Assembly (NCBI RefSeq): GCF_964340395.1
Contig: NC_135551.1
Span: 7,608,879 to 7,672,878, forward strand
DNA: 64,000 bases
From: Glandiceps talaboti
Taxonomy: Eukaryota; Hemichordata; Enteropneusta; Spengelidae
Direction: 5' to 3'
The translations under genes and the position numbers were made by a program. Positions 59,501 through 64,000 of this stretch are shown here, piece by piece. Under the pieces are notes generated by a model. It ran no database searches and had not been told where the DNA came from. It worked only from the letters and a program-made list of their open reading frames with translations. Every line of letters begins with the position of its first letter. The stretch's first letter is position 1.

Positions 59501-60507
59501 GTCACTACATGTACCTCATTATTTATGAAAGATGTATTTTTAGTGTTTTCACTGTGTACATGTAACGCATACCCCACAGTGGCTTGTTCGTGCCATTAGG
59601 TGATTTTTCAATCAATTTCCGATGTTTTCACTTCCTTTCTTTATGATTTTATACATTCTCCCATTTTTGAACTATGACAATCACCTGGAAAATAAATTCT
59701 CAGGTGAAGAAGTCAGAAATTCAAAATCACCCAAAAGCCCTAACAAGCCAGCATACATGTACAATACATACGCTAAAACTGTCTGTAATGTACATTAAGT
59801 CTGGTATGTCCATGGAGAACAACTTATGTTTAAATTATGACATGGTTTTCAGGGTTAACGTTTACTTTTAATAAATACCATGGTAACGCACCATTACACT
59901 TTTGCGAGTATCATTATTAATTTGTCATCTTCATCTAAATATGTATTCATTACAATTATCAATATGACAGATTCAGTGAGTTTCTATGAATGCAATAAAT
60001 CACTATTATTACAACAGTGATGAATTATTCACCATCTAATTTATATATTACAGCTAATAGTGTTTGATTATCAATAAACATGGCAGGTTTTTTCATTGAT
60101 TGACACATTAAACTCTCTGTGGATTAGCAGAATGAAACACTATTTACTGAATATTAACTCTAGTACTTTGATAACATTTTTACAAAAGTTAATAATCAAA
60201 GTCAGCTGTTGTCTTTAAATCGAATGTTAAATATTGCGTAGACAGATTTCAGTCACATTGGTGAACTGAGAAAAATGCCGGAAAGCGGATTAGGAAATAG
60301 GTTACTCACATCCTTCAATCATGACACAAAATTGTGTACATTTACTTACACGTTTAAACTGAACAAACAGAATGATAATCAAATTATCGTGAAGCAACAT
60401 ATAACTTATCAATACATATTTGATAATTTGTGTAAACGTTAGTTACCTGGGTCGTGCAGCACTTCGGTATTGAAGTGAAAATTTAGCAAAGTTGTTGCTA
60501 CAGACAT
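47084..60507 (-). CDS. SMS: spermine synthase
   Basis: Nine minus-strand exons, all phases matching: 60447-60507, 56622-56748, 52964-53116, 51445-51620, 50244-50398, 49801-49890, 48990-49101, 48302-48381, 47084-47218; 362 aa (human 366). The cytosolic enzyme adds an aminopropyl group from decarboxylated S-adenosylmethionine to spermidine. Residues 1-113 form the N-terminal domain ([11 protein letters not shown] as in animal SMS). [11 protein letters not shown] and SPYQNIKI lead into the catalytic domain. LILGGGDGG at 199-207 is the nucleotide-binding loop and INDLTA around Asp280 the catalytic aspartate motif. The C-terminus has MYEEQL and CVPSYLEL. Exons 5 and 6 join as [11 protein letters not shown] only through an AT-AC intron. 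The ATG at 60507 opens the first exon; no earlier in-frame start is needed. Confidence 0.96.
47240..47575 (-). mobile_element. tRNA-like SINE, family 1, copy 2 (inverted)
   Basis: The reverse complement of 42185-42525: CTTCCTCAACTCCCTGGGG, ACAGCTGGGTTGACTGAGGC, and CACCTGCAACCTACAGATTC. It lies in SMS intron 8, about 20 bp upstream of the last exon. Confidence 0.78.
48525..48986. repeat. (AGAC)n / (GAGA)n microsatellite complex with a duplicated block
   Basis: An imperfect CAGA-rich tract in SMS intron 7. The block ACACATGTATAAGATAGACT then GGCATGGAATAGTG occurs at about 48850 and 48945; the second copy runs to within a few bases of the exon 7 donor. Several long Cys-Leu-Ser frames on the minus strand are artefacts fused to the exon frame. 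Confidence 0.92.
49891..50243 (-). other. AT-AC (U12-type) intron of spermine synthase
   Basis: On the minus strand the intron starts ATATCCTT, the exact U12-type AT-AC donor consensus, and ends in AC. TTCTTAAC lies with its branch-point A about 12 nt before the 3' end, the expected U12 branch site and spacing. Splicing here gives [11 protein letters not shown], matching the conserved spermine synthase sequence. No GT-AG alternative keeps that sequence. Two microsatellites fill the middle. Confidence 0.9.
50060..50217. repeat. two (CA)n tracts and a (CAGA)n tract
   Basis: A CA array (50061-50117), seven CAGA units (about 50152-50180), and another CA array to 50217. All are inside the AT-AC intron. 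Confidence 0.95.
51115..51420 (+). repeat. dispersed repeat of about 300 bp, copy 3
   Basis: Shares ATAATCACCCTGTAATCAAG, TTTGGAAGTTCC, CCCATTCAATTAA and TTAGTTTGTGTCTATCTTAG with copy 1 (22130). It runs up to the donor of SMS exon 4. Confidence 0.55.
51670..52293 (-). mobile_element. piggyBac-like non-autonomous element with TTAA target site
   Basis: A 624 bp element between TTAA at 51666-51669 and TTAA at 52294-52297. Ends CTCTTTCAGTGC and GCACTGAAAGAA pair with one mismatch. A second TCTTTCAGTGCCCC at 51764 matches the right end even better. On the minus strand a 136-codon frame (from 52084; a good ATG at 52023) has a Ser/Asp-rich acidic stretch then an aromatic segment (AQWFWIFPP), like the start of piggyBac transposases, but no catalytic domain. 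It is in SMS intron 3. Confidence 0.7.
52440..52880. repeat. degenerate CACCACAAGTTCA tandem repeat
   Basis: Units of about 35-60 bp with GCCACCACAAGTTCACAACT and TGACAA recur ten or so times in SMS intron 3, ending about 80 bp from exon 3. Confidence 0.85.
53570..53835 (-). mobile_element. tRNA-derived SINE, family 2, copy 2 (decayed)
   Basis: Minus strand: GTTGTCAGTAACTGAGACAG head (A box damaged), GGATTTGAACCCC B box, then GGTTTTCCCCGTGGGTACTC body, as in 45592-45790. A (CAAT)n tract lies beside it (53918-53985). It is in SMS intron 2. Confidence 0.72.
53836..55600. other. SMS intron 2, mixed low-complexity DNA
   Basis: (CAAT)n at 53918-53985 and a T-run joined to a G-run at 54479-54541. 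No exon or named element otherwise. Confidence 0.6.
55605..55953. repeat. degenerate tandem repeat of about 80-110 bp
   Basis: Four diverged units share GGCAGCAGATGACGCCAT-like starts and CACACTCAGTTCTA-like ends. A fifth (GGTGGCAATTATGACAACAC) follows the MITE at 56330. Confidence 0.6.
55954..56289. mobile_element. MITE with long inverted repeats, copy B
   Basis: AAAGTGGTCATATGGATGAG ... CTCATCTATATGGCCATTTTT. Same family as 21027-21374. It lies in SMS intron 2, interrupting the tandem repeat around it. Confidence 0.82.
56478..56588. repeat. two (CA)n tracts with a small duplication
   Basis: CA arrays at 56479-56501 and 56551-56586 within a duplicated AGCTAGAA ... GTCTA ... CTCACCTTCCAT block. 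The downstream copy contains the real donor of SMS exon 2; the upstream copy repeats the donor-flanking bases. Confidence 0.85.
56881..56977. repeat. T-rich tract ending in a G-run
   Basis: TTTTA-type units of about 80 bp, then GGGGGGGGG, in SMS intron 1 close to the exon 2 acceptor. Confidence 0.9.
57815..57990 (-). repeat. dispersed repeat of about 300 bp, inverted partial copy
   Basis: AAGATAGACATAAACTATTG then TTGTGACATGTTGATAT is the reverse complement of the right end of the copy at 22130-22440. GTAGGGTGGTGTTTC also matches. Confidence 0.5.
58000..58475. other. SMS intron 1, unassigned
   Basis: AT-rich intronic DNA. A short inverted pair (AAATTCAATTTCATTTTGCA near 58118 and TGCAAAAGGAAATTAAATGA near 58240) could form a hairpin. 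Confidence 0.45.
58478..58910 (-). mobile_element. LINE 3' end (RT C-terminus and tail)
   Basis: On the minus strand a decayed frame gives DWNNLPAS, then a stop, then QRNAFKKAV and HLSSML, the usual C-terminal end of jockey/CR1-type reverse transcriptase ORFs. It is followed by a 3' UTR ending TACTGAAATAAACTAAACT with a short AAACT tail. In SMS intron 1. Confidence 0.65.
58911..60440. other. SMS intron 1, unassigned
   Basis: AT-rich intronic DNA with scattered short ORFs and no motifs. Confidence 0.5.
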
Positions 60508-61298
60508 GTCGGTTCTTCAATGCACGGAGACTTCGAACAAAAGTGGACAATCACAGCTATGCACTTTGCAGTACACCGATTATCAGTCGCTAGCTGCCGA
60601 GTGGCAAATTAGTCTGCAAACAAGCTCCAAATGTGCATGAGCCACATGTGACATGTGTTAGAAATATTGACCAGAGGTGCGCATCGTGGACCTGTTCATT
60701 ATGCAGCTATTGTAAACTATGGTGGCGGAAGGGATGGGAAAATCGTACACGTGACTGAATGACGTTTTAGAGCTATGACGTGGACATTTCTTGAATATTT
60801 ATAAAGAGAAATTTAGTTGTAAAGTTTCAGGGCAGAGAACAAGATTTAGGAAAGGTTTCAAAAAAGGAGTCGTGTTTTTCTCAAAAACTTTGGATCACTC
60901 CCCCTCTCTGTAGTCATGGTTTAACCCCCGATCCCCGTATGCTTTGTTACAAAATGGTGGCTCCCTTGTGATTGATCGGATTCTGCACCGAACGCCTCAC
61001 CTTATACCTATCTCTGTCACCCCTGGGTTTCGGGTGTCTACGGTGCATAACTTGAATAATTCGAAGGGATATTCTGACTTCTTGTTCCTCAAGCCACCGT
61101 AAATTTACAGATCTGATTTTAAAGACAGACGTAGGTAAGCAGGTGAACCGGGAGACATCATTATTGACAATCACAATAACATAAACACTATTGTTTCTGT
61201 GTGACCACTACATGGGACTTACGTCACGACTCCGAAGTGCAAATCTTGACGTCAAAACAACAAAGTTACATCTATTATCTTCCGAGTGACGTTAAAAG
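60508..61298. promoter_or_regulatory. divergent promoter region between SMS and the ankyrin-like gene
   Basis: The two starts are 791 bp apart, head to head. The interval is richer in CpG than the rest of the window. It contains CACGTG (about 60750), TGACGT cores at about 60759 and 60776, TTACGTCA at 61219-61226 and a perfect CRE palindrome TGACGTCA at 61247-61254. No TATA box is clear. Use of these sites is inference. Confidence 0.5.
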
Positions 61299-63530
61299 AT
61301 GGCTGCAGCTGGTGGCGGACACGGTGGGTTCCATGTAGTGTTTGGAATTAACCAAACCCGGCTTACAACAGCATTGGAGGAGAAAAGATACGGCGACGCC
61401 GAAAGTTTGATAAACGAAACAAACGTACCATCGCATCTTGATGAAGGGTTCTACCAAAGAACACCGCTGTATATTACTCTTTGTGGTTTTACAGAGCTAG
61501 GACAAGCGAGTCCTAGAAACCTACATGTTGCTAAACTGTTGGCTGATAAAGGTGAGAACGGCATCATCTGGGGTTTTTTTTACATCTGCTTATTGACGTT
61601 AACTTGCATACAGTCTTAGAAATGAAAAATATTGTAGCAAGTCTGGTCATTTGACATGAATTTAAAATATATAGAAATTAAAAACATTACATATAAATAA
61701 AAACTTTATAAAATTTCCAATCTAATTTGAATAATTTAAAGTGAAGTGATATAAAATAAAAAAGATAACATATGGATAGAAACTTTATTAAAAAGATCCA
61801 TGGTAATTTTAAAATTTGACAAGTTATGAATTTGAAAGAATATCTTGGGCTCAACTTACTATCAAGTATTGCAATTGCATAATAATATCTAAGAATCAAG
61901 ATTACTAACAGAGTCAAACAATGTCTTGGAAGCAGAACCAAGTTTTTAAGAAATTTTTTGACTCTGTGAGTAGAATTTGTTATTATTAATCATAAACCTA
62001 ATCTAGTAAAAAGATATGTCTGGTCATCTTCTACAATCTCTCTCCATATATATGGTACTCAAATGGATGAATTCTACTGAAAATCTAGCTAAATCTGCTG
62101 GGGGAAGGGTGAACAGCGTAGACTAGCTAAATCTGCTGGGGAAAGGGTGAACAGCGTAGACTAGCTAAATCTGCTGGGGAAAGGGTGAACAACGCAGACT
62201 AGCTAAATCTGCTGGGGAAAGGGTGAACAGCACAGACTAGCTAAATCTGCTGGGGAAAGGGTGAACAGCGTAGACTAGCTAAATCTGCTGGGGAAAGGGT
62301 GAACAATGCAGACTAGCTAAATCTGCTGGGGAAAGGGTGAACAATGCAGACTAGCTAAATCTGCTGGGGAAAGGGTGAACAGCACAGACTAGCTAAATCT
62401 GCTGGGGGAAGGGTGAACAGCGCAGACTAGCTAAATCTGCTGGGGAAAGGGTGAACAGTGCAGACTAGCTAAATCTCCTGGGGAAAGGGTGAACAGCGTA
62501 GACTAGCTAAATCTGCTGGGGAAAGGGTGAACAGCACAGACTAGCTAAATCTGCTAAAAGTGATTCAAATAACAATGCGATATATGAACACTCCAGTAGC
62601 ATTAAACTACTGCCGTCAGAGGCAAGAACGAAATGTCAAGCTAAAGAAAACCATTTGACTATACAGTGGAGAGAGATCATAGAAAACAACCACACGTATA
62701 GTTACTAGACCATGAACATTTATTCTCACAATATCTAAGTTTCTAAGGCGTTAATGATGCTAGTATTATGAACTACCAGTACATGTATACATTGTAGATG
62801 ACAAGTGGTTTATGATAATTTCTTACATTATGATGGTAGTCTAAAAGGACACTTTGTGTTTCCTCAATACTGCTGTAACAGCATGTGTACGAGTATACTA
62901 CATGTACACCACACATACATTGTATATGGTATAACATAAAATTATACGAGCAGTATGAAAAAAAAATAACAAAACCATATTTCATAAAAATATATGCTAA
63001 TACAATTTACACAAATTGTTGTGCTCCTAGCTGTAACAACCAATGATGTAAATAATAAAAGACAGGACTAACCATAAAAAATGTATGGTGTTGCTCCTTT
63101 ATATCCATGGTTTACAAGGCAGTTACCATAGCAACTATCTACATTTGCAACATCTTGCCACTGGCAAGGAAATGAAAAAAAAAATGATAAGCCAATGGCT
63201 GTAACCATGGAAACAGTACTAATGTTGTCACTTAAAGAGATTATACAACATATGTATCAAATGTATAATAGATGTTAATTTCATATTCAGTATATGAACT
63301 CATTCAATCACTTTGTTTCCTAGGCAACTGCTCTCCTCCCATTTTCTGCCTTTAGATAACAGAAAAATCAATGTGATGACTCGAACCACACAGACTGTGA
63401 TTATACAATTGCACACAGTGATATCACCAAAATTCAACTTAATTTATACACATATGTGTATTTCCAAACTTGTGTGTACATTATATTGCAATCTGTAGGG
63501 AGCAAATTTATAGGAACGAAAAACATGTAA

Positions 63531-63573
<43 letters not shown>

Positions 63574-63965
63574 TGTGGAGTTATGATGGGTAAATGGTTA
63601 GAGTGGTCAGCTTGGAATCTGCAGATTGCAGGTTTGAGCCCCATCGGTCACTGCAGTTTGTTTCTGAGTGGCTAAAGTCCTTGGACAAGATTTGAACCAT
63701 GATTGTGCCTCAGTCAACCCAGCTGTATAAACAAAGGGTGGGGGGGGGGGGGGGGGGGGTGAGAACATCAGTCAGCCCAGCTGTATAAACAAAGGGTGGG
63801 GGGGGGGTGAGAACATGAGAGCATGAGAACAATTGAATACAAGTTACATATATGATACTGAAAATACAAAAACAGACAAGATTGTAAACTGTAAATGAAT
63901 GTTGTAGGTAACGAGTGTGTGATATGTTCTTTACAGGTGCTGACACTGGACACAGAGTACCTGAG
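61299..63965 (+). CDS. ankyrin-repeat-like protein, first two exons (3' incomplete)
   Basis: Exon 1 61299-61551 (84 codons plus one base) from ATGGCTGCAGCTGG, donor GTGAGA. Exon 2 starts at 63937 after TTCTTTACAG and completes a glycine codon, giving HVAKLLADKG|ADTGHRVPE, which reads like the end of an ankyrin repeat (LL..KGAD). Exon 2 probably ends at 63965 before GTACGT, only 29 nt, but could run off the window. An earlier RTPLYITLCG resembles the TPLH start of a repeat. The protein would therefore be an intracellular scaffold or adaptor; I cannot name the family. Shares a divergent promoter with SMS. Confidence 0.7.
61560..62084. other. intron 1 of the ankyrin-like gene, unassigned
   Basis: AT-rich DNA with no motif. 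Minus-strand frame 61687-61941 is not supported. Confidence 0.5.
62085..62556. repeat. 38 bp satellite, 12 units plus a partial
   Basis: Unit CTAGCTAAATCTGCTGGGGA then AAGGGTGAACAGCGTAGA, exactly 38 bp, almost no indels. Variation is concentrated in the four bases after AACA (GCGT, GCAC, ATGC, GCGC, GTGC). Confidence 0.97.
62557..63530. other. intron 1 of the ankyrin-like gene, unassigned
   Basis: AT-rich DNA, no exon or repeat named. Confidence 0.5.
63531..63573. repeat. (CAAT)n microsatellite
   Basis: About 10 units directly before the SINE at 63575. Confidence 0.9.
63575..63815 (+). mobile_element. tRNA-like SINE, family 1, copy 3 (truncated)
   Basis: Head GGTTAGAGTGGTCAGC (A-box-like) and GCAGGTTTGAGCCCC (B-box-like), body TCAGTCAACCCAGCTGTATA. 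It then passes into two G-runs (63736-63759, 63798-63806) separated by a duplicated CCCAGCTGTATAAACAAAGG. Confidence 0.75.
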
Positions 63966-64000
63966 GTACGTAATACAATGATATTCATGTATGATACAAT

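Noticed and set aside
60947-61174. 75-codon Arg-rich minus-strand frame in the divergent promoter
   Set aside because: No family match that I know and no splice continuity with SMS; more likely CpG-rich promoter DNA.
62085-62556. CRISPR-like regular array
   Set aside because: 38 bp head-to-tail satellite; the variable part is only four bases.

Overview
This is a 64 kb window of animal nuclear DNA, not bacterial or viral. The genes are split by GT-AG introns (and one AT-AC intron). The DNA is AT-rich and crowded with microsatellites, minisatellites, short terminal-inverted-repeat elements (MITEs), tRNA-like SINEs and decayed LINE pieces. Gene content (NUS1, spermine synthase, DUSP14/18/21-type phosphatases, a C-type lectin-domain receptor, an ankyrin-like protein) fits an invertebrate metazoan, probably a marine lophotrochozoan or non-vertebrate deuterostome. 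I cannot name the species. All gene models were built by reading splice sites, reading frames and conserved residues; none was checked by a search.

Layout. (1) 1-4.5 kb: repeats and unassigned DNA. (2) 4.6-12.6 kb, minus strand: six phase-compatible exons of a secreted or membrane C-type lectin protein (signal peptide, CTLD, Thr/Ser-rich linker, helical and beta-rich exons), open at its 3' end. (3) 12.6-18.3 kb: intergenic, microsatellites and MITEs. (4) 18.8-28.8 kb, minus strand: a complete five-exon NUS1 gene (Nogo-B receptor, the dehydrodolichyl diphosphate synthase subunit). Its last codons are reiterated in the 3' flank and its first intron holds a 600 bp foldback. (5) 30.1-38.5 kb: a large imperfect palindrome. 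Each arm carries one single-exon dual-specificity phosphatase gene, pointing outward, and the centre holds a fossil non-LTR reverse transcriptase. (6) 38.5-47 kb: no gene recognised; a 43 bp satellite, a 54 bp tandem array, a 500 bp pentanucleotide tract, SINEs and MITEs. (7) 47.1-60.5 kb, minus strand: a complete nine-exon spermine synthase gene, 362 aa, whose fifth intron is AT-AC with U12-type signals. A piggyBac-like TTAA element, a LINE 3' end, SINEs and long microsatellites lie in its introns. (8) 60.5-61.3 kb: a compact divergent promoter region with CRE-like sites. (9) 61.3-64 kb, plus strand: the start of an ankyrin-repeat-like gene with a 38 bp satellite in its first intron, running off the window.

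The genes are unrelated housekeeping or signalling genes with no shared pathway visible: dolichol synthesis (NUS1), polyamine synthesis (SMS), protein dephosphorylation (the DUSP pair) and extracellular recognition (the lectin gene). The most unusual items are the AT-AC intron in spermine synthase, the inverted DUSP duplication, a family of GC-rich 90-107 bp hairpin elements, and a MITE family flanked by exact TAA or TTA target duplications.
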